A stretch of DNA of 64,000 nucleotides from Paenarthrobacter sp. A20 (GTDB lineage: Bacteria > Actinomycetota > Actinomycetes > Actinomycetales > Micrococcaceae), in the NCBI RefSeq assembly GCF_024168825.1, contig NZ_JALJWH010000001.1, positions 124,001 to 188,000 on the forward strand, written 5' to 3'. Positions 9,846 through 17,465 of the stretch are shown here, in pieces. Below the pieces are notes generated by a model that was not told the origin of the DNA, ran no database searches, and saw only the letters and a list, made by a program, of their open reading frames with translations. The translations under genes and the position numbers were made by a program. Position 1 is the stretch's first letter. The number at the start of each line of letters is the position of its first letter.

Positions 9846-11180
9846 ATGGAATGGATTCGTCCGGACAACCCGGACTATGACGAAGCCCGTAAACTCTTCA
9901 ATGCGATGATCGACCGCAAGCCTGCCGTCATTGCAAAATGTTCCGGTCCCGGCGAGGTTGCCGAGGCCCTCAGCTACGCGCGGAACCACAATTTGGACGT
10001 AGCGGTGCGATCAGGCGGACACTCGGTGGCCGGTATGTCCACCAACGACAACGGGTTGGTCATTGACGTCCGCCCCATGAAATCGATCAGCGTCAACCCA
10101 GAAGCGAAGACCGCCACCGCCGGCGCCGGACTCACGTGGGGCGAATTCGACCGCGCAACGCAACAGTACGGCCTGGCCGTCACCGGCGGCCGCGCGTCCA
10201 CCACCGGACTCTCCGGATTCACGTTGGGCGGCGGCTCGGGATGGCTGGAGCGTTCGTACGGTTTCGCGTGCGACAACCTGCTCGCCGTGGACCTGGTCAC
10301 CGCCTCCGGCGATCGTGTGACCGCAAGCGCCGGAGAAAACCCGGAGCTGTTTTGGGCACTCCATGGCGGCGGCGGGAACTTCGGAGTGGCCACGTCCTTG
10401 ACCTTCAAACTGCACGATCTTGGGCCCACCGTCATGGCCGGCCTGATGCTGTTTCCCGGTGAGGATGCCACGGATTTGTCCCGGGCCTACCGACAGCTTG
10501 CCCTTGACGCGCCCGACGCCGTCGGAACAGCGCTCGTGTACCTCACCGCACCCCCGGAAGAGTTCGTCCCGGAAAACATGGTGGGCAAGCTCGCCGTCGG
10601 CATGGCCTATCTTTACGCCGGGGATATGGAGGCCGGTGAAGAGCACGCGAAGCCGTTCCGCGATCTTGGCCCCGCTGTGGACCTGGTCTCTCCCATGGGC
10701 TACGCGGACTTCCAGTGCATGATCGATGACCCTCCGGACCTCTACAACTACTGGAGCGCCGACTACCACAACGAGCTCAGCGATGATGCGCTCGATCTCC
10801 TGGTTGATTCGGCGCAGCGGCTCCCTGGTCCCCATTCGCAGCAACTGGTGGCCCGTTGGGGCGGGGCTGTTTCCGGGCCTGCCGCGGCTGAGACGCCCTT
10901 GCAGCACCGCGGAGCGGCATGGGTCAGCCATCCCTTCGGTTTATCCGAGACACGGGAGGGCGGCCAGGACGCCAAAGCATGGGTCAAGCAGTTCCGGCAG
11001 GACATCGCCCCGCACACCACAGGCGGAGTGTGGCTGAACTTCATCGGCGACGAAGGCCAGGACCGGATCATGGCGGCCTATGGGGAGCAGAACTATCGCC
11101 GGCTGTCCTTGGTGAAACGTGAGTTCGATCCTGACAACGTGTTCCGCGGCAACCAGAACATCCTGCCCGCGGAACGCTGA
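9846..11180 (+). CDS. FAD-linked oxidase with berberine-bridge domain
   Basis: This 444-residue protein is a soluble flavoenzyme of the FAD-binding-4/BBE family. The PP-loop region reads VRSGGHSVAGMSTNDNG, whose His is the usual 8-alpha covalent flavin attachment site, and TGGRASTTGLSGFTLGGGSG follows. The C-terminal BBE segment is NYRRLSLVKREFDPDNVFRG. Relatives oxidise sugars, alkaloids or other alcohols using oxygen; the substrate is unknown here. The ATG at 9846 has an AAAGGA site 6-7 nt upstream; an ATG further left in the same frame lacks one. The TACCCT at about 9802 is a plausible -10 box. Confidence 0.88.
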   Translation: MEWIRPDNPDYDEARKLFNAMIDRKPAVIAKCSGPGEVAEALSYARNHNLDVAVRSGGHSVAGMSTNDNGLVIDVRPMKSISVNPEAKTATAGAGLTWGEFDRATQQYGLAVTGGRASTTGLSGFTLGGGSGWLERSYGFACDNLLAVDLVTASGDRVTASAGENPELFWALHGGGGNFGVATSLTFKLHDLGPTVMAGLMLFPGEDATDLSRAYRQLALDAPDAVGTALVYLTAPPEEFVPENMVGKLAVGMAYLYAGDMEAGEEHAKPFRDLGPAVDLVSPMGYADFQCMIDDPPDLYNYWSADYHNELSDDALDLLVDSAQRLPGPHSQQLVARWGGAVSGPAAAETPLQHRGAAWVSHPFGLSETREGGQDAKAWVKQFRQDIAPHTTGGVWLNFIGDEGQDRIMAAYGEQNYRRLSLVKREFDPDNVFRGNQNILPAER

Positions 11181-11192
11181 TTCTCCTACGCT

Positions 11193-11287
11193 CCTTCCCA
11201 GTTGCCGTGAACAGCGCGGGCAGTGAAGCCCGTATTTCCGGGGCGCAGCACGGCGGTAGACGCCCCGATGGCCGGCAACTGGGAAGG
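11193..11287. repeat. 95-bp palindromic element with cloverleaf-like fold
   Basis: The outer arms CCTTCCCAGTTGCCG (11193-11207) and CGGCAACTGGGAAGG (11273-11287) are perfect 15-bp inverted repeats. Inside are two further hairpins: CGGGC/GCCCG (11217-11232) and CGGGGCG/CGCCCCG (11239-11267). It fills the gap between the FAD oxidase and the DUF4031-HD gene. There is no coding capacity and no T run, so it is not a simple terminator. It looks like a MITE or structured intergenic repeat. Confidence 0.7.
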
Positions 11288-11299
11288 ATCGCCTGGGAC

Positions 11300-11311
11300 T
11301 ACACTTTGGCA
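11300..11311 (+). promoter_or_regulatory. Probable leaderless -10 box of the DUF4031-HD gene
   Basis: TACACT (11300-11305) is followed by 6 nt and then the ATG at 11312. The -35 region would fall in the right arm of the 95-bp palindrome. Confidence 0.5.
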
Positions 11312-12181
11312 ATGGCCATCTACGTCGATCCGCCCCTGTGGCCAGCGCACGGGACCGTATTTTCGCACCTGGTTTCGGACACGTCGCTGGACGAGCTCCA
11401 CGCGTTCGCAGCCGCCGCGGGGGTTCCGGAGCGAGCCTTCGACGGGGACCACTACGACGTTCCGGAACGCCGCTATGACGATCTCGTGCTCGCCGGTGCA
11501 ATCCCGGTGGAGGCTCGGGTGCTGGTCCGAAAACTCATCGCCAGCGGCCTGCGGATTCCTGCGAGGGAGCGGAGTAAAGCCTTGACAGTTCCTCTGATGG
11601 AGCGTTGGAACAGTATCTTCCCCGGCCATGAGGAGCTGGGGCTTGAGCTGTTGGAGCGGTGGGGCGAGGACGGCAGGAAGTATCACAGCCGCACACATCT
11701 CCTGGCAGTTCTGGAAGCACTGGACGTCCTGACCGAACCGGCGCTGCCTGCGCGGACCGTCTCCTTGGCGGCGTGGTTCCACGATGCCGTTTATGAAGGT
11801 GTTGCCGGGAAGGATGAGGAGGACTCAGCCCTGCTGGCCGAGGACCGTCTCATGGCTGCCGGTTTGGCTCCCGCCGATGTGGCCGAGGTGGCGCGGCTGG
11901 TCCGGCTCACGTCCAGCCACTCCCCAGAGCCTGGCGACCACGCCGGGGCACTCCTCTGCGACGCCGACCTCTCCGTCCTCGGCGGCGACGAACAGGCCTA
12001 CGCACGCTACCTGGCCGCCGTCCGGGAAGACTACGCCTACGTCAGCGACGACGACTTCGCGACCGGTCGCGCCGCCGTCGTACGCCATCTCCAAAGCCTT
12101 GACCCGCTGTTCCACGGCGAACGCGCCAAGGATCTGTGGCTGGACGCTGCCCGGCGCAACCTCGCCGGCGAAATGGCGTGA
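11312..12181 (+). CDS. DUF4031-HD phosphohydrolase fusion protein
   Basis: This 289-residue protein joins two domains. Residues 1-90 are DUF4031-like (MAIYVDPPLWPAHG, DHYDVPERRYDDLVLAGA). Residues 105-289 form an HD-type metal-dependent phosphohydrolase domain with YHSRTHLLAVLEAL, AAWFHDAVYE and CDADLSVLGGDE, which supply the His and Asp ligands. HD proteins of this class usually cleave phosphate esters of nucleotides; the substrate is unknown. The start was chosen at the family N-terminus, 6 nt after a TACACT box, rather than at the upstream in-frame codons inside the palindrome. Confidence 0.82.
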   Translation: MAIYVDPPLWPAHGTVFSHLVSDTSLDELHAFAAAAGVPERAFDGDHYDVPERRYDDLVLAGAIPVEARVLVRKLIASGLRIPARERSKALTVPLMERWNSIFPGHEELGLELLERWGEDGRKYHSRTHLLAVLEALDVLTEPALPARTVSLAAWFHDAVYEGVAGKDEEDSALLAEDRLMAAGLAPADVAEVARLVRLTSSHSPEPGDHAGALLCDADLSVLGGDEQAYARYLAAVREDYAYVSDDDFATGRAAVVRHLQSLDPLFHGERAKDLWLDAARRNLAGEMA

Positions 12182-12254
12182 GCAGTCCGCCACCGGCTTG
12201 CAGCCGGGCTCTGTTGGTCACCCGCCAAGGCTATCGGCGCGTGTGGCTTCGGGC

Positions 12255-12266
12255 TAGCATGGAGGT
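12255..12266 (+). promoter_or_regulatory. Probable leaderless -10 box of the sialidase gene
   Basis: TAGCAT (12255-12260) lies 6 nt before the GTG at 12267. The intervening GGAGGT abuts the start too closely to be an effective Shine-Dalgarno site for it. Confidence 0.45.
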
Positions 12267-13937
12267 GTGACCTCCTACCTCTTGAGCTCTTCCCGCCCTG
12301 GAATGCCCTTGGCCGTCCCCGACATTGAGCATGTTCTGGCTCTCCGGGGCATCGGCGGTTACCGTCAGTACCGCATCCCGGCGCTTGCCGTCAGCACGCG
12401 GGGCACCGTGTTGGCCGCCTACGACGGCCGGCCCAACTTGGACGATCTCCCCAATCCCATCGATCTCCTCCTGCGCCGCAGCTACGACAACGGGGTCACC
12501 TGGGAGTCGCAGCAGCTGGTCCGCGCAGGATCGGGACTCCACGGCTTCGGGGACCCGAGCCTGCTGGTGGACGCCGAAACCGGCCGCATCTTCATGTTCC
12601 ATTCCGCCGGGACGCACGCGGGCTTCTTCGAGGCCGTCTCCGGTTTGGAGCCCGATGACGACGTCCAGCACGCAGATGTCAGCTTCTCCGACGACGACGG
12701 CGACACCTGGCAGCACCGTCGGCTCACCTCGCAGCTCAAAGTGCGCGGAGCAACAGGCCTTTTCGCCGCGGCGGGACAAGGAATCCAGATGCATGCCGGG
12801 CCGTACAGGGGACGGTTGGTGCAGCAGTTTGTGCTGTTAGTGGACGGCGACATCATGGCTGCATCTGCATTCAGCGACGACCATGGCGATACCTGGGCCC
12901 TGGGTGACCTGATTGGAGCGGGTCCCGCCGGGATAGGGCCCAACGAAAACAAAGTTGTGTGCTTGGACGATGGCCGGCTGCTCCTGCATTCACGGGCCAC
13001 GCCCTGCAGATTGTCCGCCGAGTCCGAGGACGGCGGTCAGACGTGGAGCCCGCTGCAGGCTATTCCGGATTTGCCGGACCCCAGCGACAACGGTTCCTTG
13101 GCGCGCTTCGACGGTCTGCCAAGTGTTGCTGCCCTTGCCACGCCGGAGACTTCATCCTGGCTGCTCGCGAGCAACAACCACGACCCGCATCTGCGTCGCA
13201 ACACCGTCCTAGGCCTCTCCCCCGACAACGGCGCCACCTGGCCCGCCAAGCTGTTGCTCTGCGGCGGCAGTTCGGCGTACTCGACGGTGACGCGGCTACC
13301 GGATGGGAACATCGGGGTTCTCTATGAAAGGCAGGGGTACCGGGAGATCGTGTTCGCATCGATCCCTGCCGAGCAGCTCACTAAGCAGCTTTCCGCTCCA
13401 CCCCGGGCTGTTCCGGATGCTTCGGAACCGGCCGGCTTGGTCTTTGACATGGAGTTACGCTCTGTCACCCCAGGCAGGCCCGCGGTGTGGCAGAACGCCG
13501 GCGACTTCCACGTGATCCCCTCCAACAGCGACGGTGAATGGGATGTGCAGACCTGGAAGGAAATCGGCCAAGGCTACGCTGGGGACCAGGTTCTTGGCAC
13601 GCGGGAGGCGCAGGACCTCAACTACGGCCCCATCGTCCCCGGCTACAAGGCCGGGGACATCCTTGCCTTCACCGGGCGAGTCCGCAATGTCGGCACCGGG
13701 ACGGCTACCGGCGTCGTACTACTCGGACCGCACGACAACCCCGGTGACTTCCCACCCGCGGACCTGCCGCCCGGCGAGCACGTTCTCTACTTCACGCCGA
13801 CGTACACCATCACGGCGTCGGACAACGGGCACAGCACGCTGGAACTCGCGTTCACTGCAGAGGCCGACGGCGGGACGGTGCGAAGGGATCGGACGTTCAG
13901 TCTCGATCTGCGCACCGGCGCGGTTTCTGCTTCTTAG
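12267..13937 (+). CDS. Sialidase-family protein (BNR/Asp-box), no signal peptide
   Basis: A 556-residue glycosidase-like protein. The catalytic six-bladed propeller spans about residues 18-375. It shows the RIPAL arginine motif (YRQYRIPALAVS) and five Asp boxes: SYDNGVTW, SDDDGDTW, SDDHGDTW, SEDGGQTW and SPDNGATW. Late residues SAYSTVTRLPDGNIGVLYE supply the expected Tyr and Glu. A C-terminal beta-rich module (about 400-556, GDILAFTGRVRNVGTGTATG) resembles a CARDB/NEW-type Ig-like domain. It should cleave terminal sialic acids or a related sugar, but I see no secretion signal, so it may act inside the cell or leave by another route. The start is a GTG 6 nt after TAGCAT; MPLAVPD at residue 12 is the alternative. 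Confidence 0.82.
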   Translation: MTSYLLSSSRPGMPLAVPDIEHVLALRGIGGYRQYRIPALAVSTRGTVLAAYDGRPNLDDLPNPIDLLLRRSYDNGVTWESQQLVRAGSGLHGFGDPSLLVDAETGRIFMFHSAGTHAGFFEAVSGLEPDDDVQHADVSFSDDDGDTWQHRRLTSQLKVRGATGLFAAAGQGIQMHAGPYRGRLVQQFVLLVDGDIMAASAFSDDHGDTWALGDLIGAGPAGIGPNENKVVCLDDGRLLLHSRATPCRLSAESEDGGQTWSPLQAIPDLPDPSDNGSLARFDGLPSVAALATPETSSWLLASNNHDPHLRRNTVLGLSPDNGATWPAKLLLCGGSSAYSTVTRLPDGNIGVLYERQGYREIVFASIPAEQLTKQLSAPPRAVPDASEPAGLVFDMELRSVTPGRPAVWQNAGDFHVIPSNSDGEWDVQTWKEIGQGYAGDQVLGTREAQDLNYGPIVPGYKAGDILAFTGRVRNVGTGTATGVVLLGPHDNPGDFPPADLPPGEHVLYFTPTYTITASDNGHSTLELAFTAEADGGTVRRDRTFSLDLRTGAVSAS

Positions 13938-14335
13938 CGGTAGGTGCTGACGAACGGCTGGCTGGTAGGGACAATCTGCTTGCCGAGCGGCATCAGCGAC
14001 ACCGGGATCAGCTTCAGGTTGGCGATCGCCAGCGGGATGCCAATGATGGTGATGGCCATTGCAACTGCGGTGACCACGTGACCGATAGCGATCCAGATGC
14101 CCGCCACCAGCAACCAGATAACGTTGCCGAGAAGCGCGAAGACACCTGTGCCGCCCGGCTTCTCAACCACCATCCGACCGAAGGGCCACAGGCAATATGC
14201 GCCAATCCGGAACGAAGCTATGCCCCACGGGATGGTCACGATGAGCACGCAGCAAATGATGCCGGCCGCGAAATAACCCAAGGCCAGCCAAAACCCACCG
14301 AAGACAAGCCAGATGACGTTAAGGATCGTTTTCAT
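13934..14335 (-). CDS. YccF family inner-membrane protein
   Basis: A 133-residue membrane protein with four hydrophobic stretches in a duplicated arrangement. The repeated units NVIWLVFGGFWLALGY and NVIWLLVAGIWIAIGH, each followed by a TIPWG or IGIPLA turn, are diagnostic of YccF (DUF307). Function is unknown. I start at MKTILNVIW (14335); an ATG three codons upstream (MGT) is equally possible. Its stop overlaps the sialidase stop from the other strand by 3 nt. Confidence 0.88.
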   Translation of the reverse strand: MKTILNVIWLVFGGFWLALGYFAAGIICCVLIVTIPWGIASFRIGAYCLWPFGRMVVEKPGGTGVFALLGNVIWLLVAGIWIAIGHVVTAVAMAITIIGIPLAIANLKLIPVSLMPLGKQIVPTSQPFVSTYR

Positions 14336-14423
14336 AGTCCCCATTCTCCCCTGCGGGCCCGACAAAAAGCGTAGGGGTCTGCCCTGATTCTTCCCTGACT
14401 CATCGCCGGGTTCGTACGCAGGG

Positions 14424-14873
14424 CTAGGCCAGGAGCGCGTCCAGCTTGTCGAACGAAGTGCCCCAGCCATCGCGGGTCATGTCTACCCACTCTTCCGATT
14501 CGAACGGACCCTGAGTGACGTTCATGCGTGTACGGCCGTTGAGGTCTTCGAATTCAAGGCGCATTTCTTCGAATTCGTGATCGGCGTCCGGAGCAGCTTT
14601 GGCTGTTGCGACCAAGAGGGCCGGCGTGTCCAACTCGGTGATCACGGCTTCAATGGGGGCCGACTGCTCGCCATTCTCGTCCGACCACACCATGACGACC
14701 TGCCAGATACCGCCCACCCGGGGCTCGACGATGATCTTGTCGCGGGGAGCGTCCACTTCCACGGGTCCGAACCACTGGGTGAGCTTGTCCGGCTCCATCC
14801 ACGCTTCGAAAACCTTCTCACGGGGGGCGTCGAACTCGCGGCTCATGGTCAGGGTGAAGTGTTCCGTGCTCAT
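14424..14873 (-). CDS. SRPBCC/AHSA1 domain protein
   Basis: A 149-residue single-domain protein of the START-like AHSA1 group. It begins LTMSREFDAPREKVFEAWME, followed by LTQWFGPVEVDAPRDKI and late GWGTSFDKLDALL, the standard family pattern. Members bind hydrophobic ligands or act as co-chaperone-like factors; no ligand can be named. AGGAG precedes the ATG at 14873. Between it and trpF, which is transcribed in the same direction, lies the 14968-15104 repeat array, so the two are unlikely to form a simple operon. Confidence 0.88.
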   Translation of the reverse strand: MSTEHFTLTMSREFDAPREKVFEAWMEPDKLTQWFGPVEVDAPRDKIIVEPRVGGIWQVVMVWSDENGEQSAPIEAVITELDTPALLVATAKAAPDADHEFEEMRLEFEDLNGRTRMNVTQGPFESEEWVDMTRDGWGTSFDKLDALLA

Positions 14874-14967
14874 GCTTGGCTCCTGGTTTCCGTGGTTCTC
14901 GATGCGTTTCAGCGGTGGACCTGCTGTTGGGAGCGATTCTAGGGGGTGCCAGTGACAAGTCCGATGC

Positions 14968-15104
14968 TCTCTCACCTAATCACCCGTTTTCATCAACCAT
15001 CTCTCACCTGATCACCGCAGGGACGGCTGGAGGTGAGAGAGCGACCACCGAAAGCTAACGGAAGGTGAGAGAGGAACGGCCTTAAACCCGCGGAAGGTGA
15101 GAGA
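14968..15104. repeat. Array of a 10-bp motif with exact 32-bp spacing
   Basis: TCTCTCACCT occurs at 14968 and 15000, and its complement AGGTGAGAGA at 15031, 15063 and 15095. Same-strand neighbours are exactly 32 bp apart; the turn-around step is 31 bp. The 21-22 bp between motifs differ in sequence. The last copy ends 4 bp before the trpF stop. A second array of the same design is at 58258-58385. The opposing copies could form long-range hairpins. No known element is recognised. Confidence 0.85.
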
Positions 15105-15107
15105 GGA

Positions 15108-15704
15108 TCAGGCTTTGGCGGCGTGGACGAAGGCGCGGATTTTGGCCAGGTCCTTCACTCCGCGCGATGCCTCGACGCCAGAAGAAACGTCCACTCCCCA
15201 AGCTCCGGCAACAGCGGCAGCGAAGGCGACGTTGCCGGGTTCAAGTCCACCTGCCAGCAGCCACTCCCTGCCGTCGAGGCCCTTCTCCCGCACGGACGCG
15301 TAGTCCCAGGACTCCCCCGAACCCGGCACGGCGGCGTCGATCAGGAACACTTCCTCGCCCAGGTCAGCGAACTCGTCCCGGGCGGCTCCCATGGTGACTG
15401 CGCGGATGAGCCGCATCCCGGCGTCGTGCACGGTTTTGACGTCGTTGGCAGTCCGGTGACCATGGAGCTGTACCCACCCAAGCCCTGCGTCACGGGCGAT
15501 GGCGACGGCATCAGCTGCGGCCTCGTGCCGGAAGACACCCACTGCCTGAACACCCGGCGGCACCAAGGGCAGCAGGATACGCACCTGTTCAGGGCTGACT
15601 TCACGGGGGCTGGTGGTGAGGACGAAGCCGACGGCGTCCGCACCGGCGTCGACGGCTTCCCGCACGGATTCGGGCGTGCTCAATCCGCACACTTTGACGA
15701 ACAT
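15108..15704 (-). CDS. trpF: Phosphoribosylanthranilate isomerase
   Basis: This 198-residue TIM-barrel enzyme converts N-(5'-phosphoribosyl)anthranilate to the CdRP intermediate in tryptophan synthesis. Diagnostic motifs are FVKVCGLSTPESVREAVDAG with the catalytic Cys, ADAVGFVLTTSPREVSPEQ, WVQLHGHR, and LAGGLEPGNV near the phosphate site, with GVDVSSGVE at the end. I start at MFVKVCG (15704) because GGAGG lies 7 nt upstream; an ATG six codons earlier has no ribosome site. It is separate from other trp genes here. The final motif copy of the repeat array abuts its stop codon. Confidence 0.94.
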   Translation of the reverse strand: MFVKVCGLSTPESVREAVDAGADAVGFVLTTSPREVSPEQVRILLPLVPPGVQAVGVFRHEAAADAVAIARDAGLGWVQLHGHRTANDVKTVHDAGMRLIRAVTMGAARDEFADLGEEVFLIDAAVPGSGESWDYASVREKGLDGREWLLAGGLEPGNVAFAAAVAGAWGVDVSSGVEASRGVKDLAKIRAFVHAAKA

Positions 15705-15789
15705 TCCCGTGCCTCCAGCCATACTCACAACGTTTTCCACATATGACGTTAGCAAGCCGCAATGCCAACGCAGAACCGGTGTCCACCAC

Positions 15790-15801
15790 TAGGCTGGTCG
15801 G
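15790..15801 (+). promoter_or_regulatory. Probable leaderless -10 box of hutD
   Basis: TAGGCT (15790-15795) is followed by 6 nt and the ATG at 15802. Confidence 0.5.
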
Positions 15802-16428
15802 ATGGAGATCATCCGCTTTGCCGACATCCATCCTGAACCATGGCGCAATGGGGGCGGGGTGACCCGTGAACTGGCCAGCCATCCGAAAGCCGCTTCGGCC
15901 CAGGACGGGGCATGGGATTGGCGCGTCAGCATCGCCGACGTCTCCAAAGCCGGAGAATTCTCCACCTTCCCGGGCATGGAGCGCGTGATCACCATCATCG
16001 AAGGCGAACTGCTGCTCCTCACTGTGGACGGAGCCGAGCACCCTCTGGAGAAGTACCGGCCGTTCCGGTTCTCGGGCGAGGCCGCATCGGGAGCCACCCT
16101 CCCTACTGGTGACATCCGGGATCTCAACGTCATTGCGCGCAAAGGCGCGTTCAAGGGCTACACCTCCATCGTGGAGATCTCCAAGAAGCGCGCACACCCG
16201 GTTTTCGAGGGCCAGCTTGCCATCCTGCTCGAGGGCAAAGCCACAGTTGCGCCGGGCGCCGCTGTGGAGGAAGAGTCCGACGGCGACGCCCCGGCACCCA
16301 GCGCGGCCGAACCCGTCGAGCTGTCACGGTACGACGCCGTAGTCGGCTCCGATACCCGGAGTCCGGAGATCTCGGGCCGCGGATTCATCGCTGTCATCTC
16401 GATCGACCACGTGGAGGCCCACGCCTGA
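15802..16428 (+). CDS. HutD family protein
   Basis: This 208-residue cupin-like protein matches HutD. The start reads MEIIRFADIHPEPWRNGGGV, then WDWRVSIADVSKAGEFSTFP and a FSGEAASGATLPTGDIRDLN segment; HutD proteins commonly carry the same PWRNGGG and DWR..IA patterns. HutD is often linked to histidine utilisation and is proposed to buffer flux through that pathway, but no hut genes are nearby, so the role here is open. An Ala/Pro/Glu-rich insert (about 155-175) is atypical. The start follows a TAGGCT box by 6 nt, so the mRNA is probably leaderless. Confidence 0.88.
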   Translation: MEIIRFADIHPEPWRNGGGVTRELASHPKAASAQDGAWDWRVSIADVSKAGEFSTFPGMERVITIIEGELLLLTVDGAEHPLEKYRPFRFSGEAASGATLPTGDIRDLNVIARKGAFKGYTSIVEISKKRAHPVFEGQLAILLEGKATVAPGAAVEEESDGDAPAPSAAEPVELSRYDAVVGSDTRSPEISGRGFIAVISIDHVEAHA

Positions 16429-16507
16429 GGTGGTGACGTTAACCACCAGAGGTGGCCACCCCGCGCGGGAGTTGCTAGCCTGAAATGAAGGTTCCGCTCT
16501 GGAACCT

Positions 16508-16548
16508 CCGGACGACGGTTCAGTACCCGGAATGCGACAAGACTGGCC
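16508..16548 (+). ncRNA. Guanidine-III (ykkC-III) riboswitch
   Basis: The 41-nt leader carries the three conserved blocks of class III guanidine aptamers in order: CCGGACGA (16508-16515), GTACCCGG (16523-16530) and GACAAGAC (16536-16543). The loop GGTTCAGT can pair with ACTGGCC at the 3' end with one bulge, giving the expected H-type pseudoknot. The AAAGGA ribosome site begins 1 nt after the aptamer, so control is probably translational. A separate GGTTCC/GGAACC hairpin lies just upstream (about 16489-16506), and TAGCCT near 16478 is a likely -10 box. It precedes two SMR genes, the normal target. Confidence 0.92.
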
Positions 16549-16560
16549 AAAGGAAATGTC

Positions 16561-16875
16561 ATGTCGTGGATAATTCTCATTCTTTCCGGAGCACTCGAGG
16601 CCGTCTGGGCCGCAGCGCTCCACCGGTCCAAGGGCTTCCGTAAACCCGTCCCCACAGTCGTTTTCCTGGTGTCGGTCGTCGCCAGCATGGCCGGACTCGC
16701 CATCGCGATGCAGTCCATCCCCACGGGCACGGCTTATGCAGTGTGGGTTGGCGTCGGTGTCGTACTGACCGCAACGTACGCGATGGTCACCAAGGTTGAA
16801 CGTGCGACGACGGCCCGGCTGCTCCTGCTTGCTGGAATCGGCGCGTGTGTGGTCGGCCTGAAGGTGGTGGCATAG
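16561..16875 (+). CDS. SMR guanidinium exporter subunit (Gdx/SugE type)
   Basis: A 104-residue four-helix small multidrug resistance protein. The essential Glu is residue 13 (LSGALEAVWAAAL), and the GTAYAVWVGVGVV motif near 60-75 is the Gdx/SugE signature that distinguishes guanidinium exporters from EmrE-like drug pumps. It should exchange guanidinium for protons in the membrane. It is directly downstream of a guanidine-III riboswitch and 2 bp upstream of a second SMR gene. Paired SMR genes commonly make a heterodimer with fixed opposing topologies, which is likely here. Confidence 0.93.
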   Translation: MSWIILILSGALEAVWAAALHRSKGFRKPVPTVVFLVSVVASMAGLAIAMQSIPTGTAYAVWVGVGVVLTATYAMVTKVERATTARLLLLAGIGACVVGLKVVA

Positions 16876-16877
16876 CC

Positions 16878-17252
16878 ATGACTGCTAAGACAAAGAACAC
16901 CGGCAACGGCATCTCCTGGGCAATCCTCTTGGCATCGGCACTGCTCGAAGCCGTGTGGGCCACCGCTTTGGGCCTCTCCAATGGTTTCACGCAGCTCATG
17001 CCCACCGTGGTCTTCACGATTACTGCGGTGTTGAGCATGCTCGGACTGGGCATCGCGGTCAAACGAATCCCCTTGGGAACTGCCTACGCGGTGTGGGTGG
17101 GCATCGGCGCAGCTCTCACTGTTGGCTGGGCCATGATCACGGGCGTGGAGTCCGCGAGCCCGCTGAAGCTGCTCTTCATCGCGGGAATCGTGGGCTGTGC
17201 TGCCGGTTTGAAGGCCTTGCCTGCCGATAAGTCCGTGGCCAAAGCCGAGTAG
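16878..17252 (+). CDS. SMR guanidinium exporter, second subunit
   Basis: A 124-residue SMR protein homologous to its upstream neighbour, with the essential Glu at residue 24 (LASALLEAVWATALGLS) and GTAYAVWVGIGAALTVGW. It has an extra, lysine-rich N-terminus of about 11 residues and a charged C-terminal tail (DKSVAKAE), which could set the inverted orientation needed for a heterodimer with the first subunit; that is inference. The ATG starts 2 bp after the previous stop, so both are translated from the riboswitch-controlled mRNA. Confidence 0.92.
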   Translation: MTAKTKNTGNGISWAILLASALLEAVWATALGLSNGFTQLMPTVVFTITAVLSMLGLGIAVKRIPLGTAYAVWVGIGAALTVGWAMITGVESASPLKLLFIAGIVGCAAGLKALPADKSVAKAE

Positions 17253-17281
17253 CGAACACCCCACCGCGGTCGCTGGTCCAT

Positions 17282-17346
17282 TTCGATGGCCCGCTGCGCA
17301 TGAGACGTCTCCTACCATCGAATGCGCAGCAAGCCGTCGAATTGGG
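17282..17346. repeat. 65-bp imperfect palindrome, copy 1
   Basis: It begins TTCGATGGCCCGCTGCGCAT and ends CGTCGAATTGGG. An inner stem GCTGCGCAT/ATGCGCAGC is perfect and a GAGACGTCTC palindrome lies between. A copy of identical length with the same ends but a diverged centre is at 46199-46263. It lies in the 213-bp gap between the SMR pair and the aldo/keto reductase. Confidence 0.7.
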
Positions 17347-17465
17347 GCAGGGCAACACCGCACACTTACTCCAAGTCGGGGGGCCCAGCAGGAATACCCA
17401 CCGCGGCCACAGAGTTCACGCCAACAAAGGGCCCTCTGGAACACCTACGCGCATTGGAGAAGTTC

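Noticed and set aside
14968..15104. CRISPR-like array
   Set aside because: Repeats are only 10 bp, the orientation flips in the middle, and there are no cas genes in the window.
16440..16560. Guanidine-I or mini-ykkC riboswitch
   Set aside because: The two ACGR-loop hairpins of mini-ykkC and the long class I core are absent; class III blocks fit instead.
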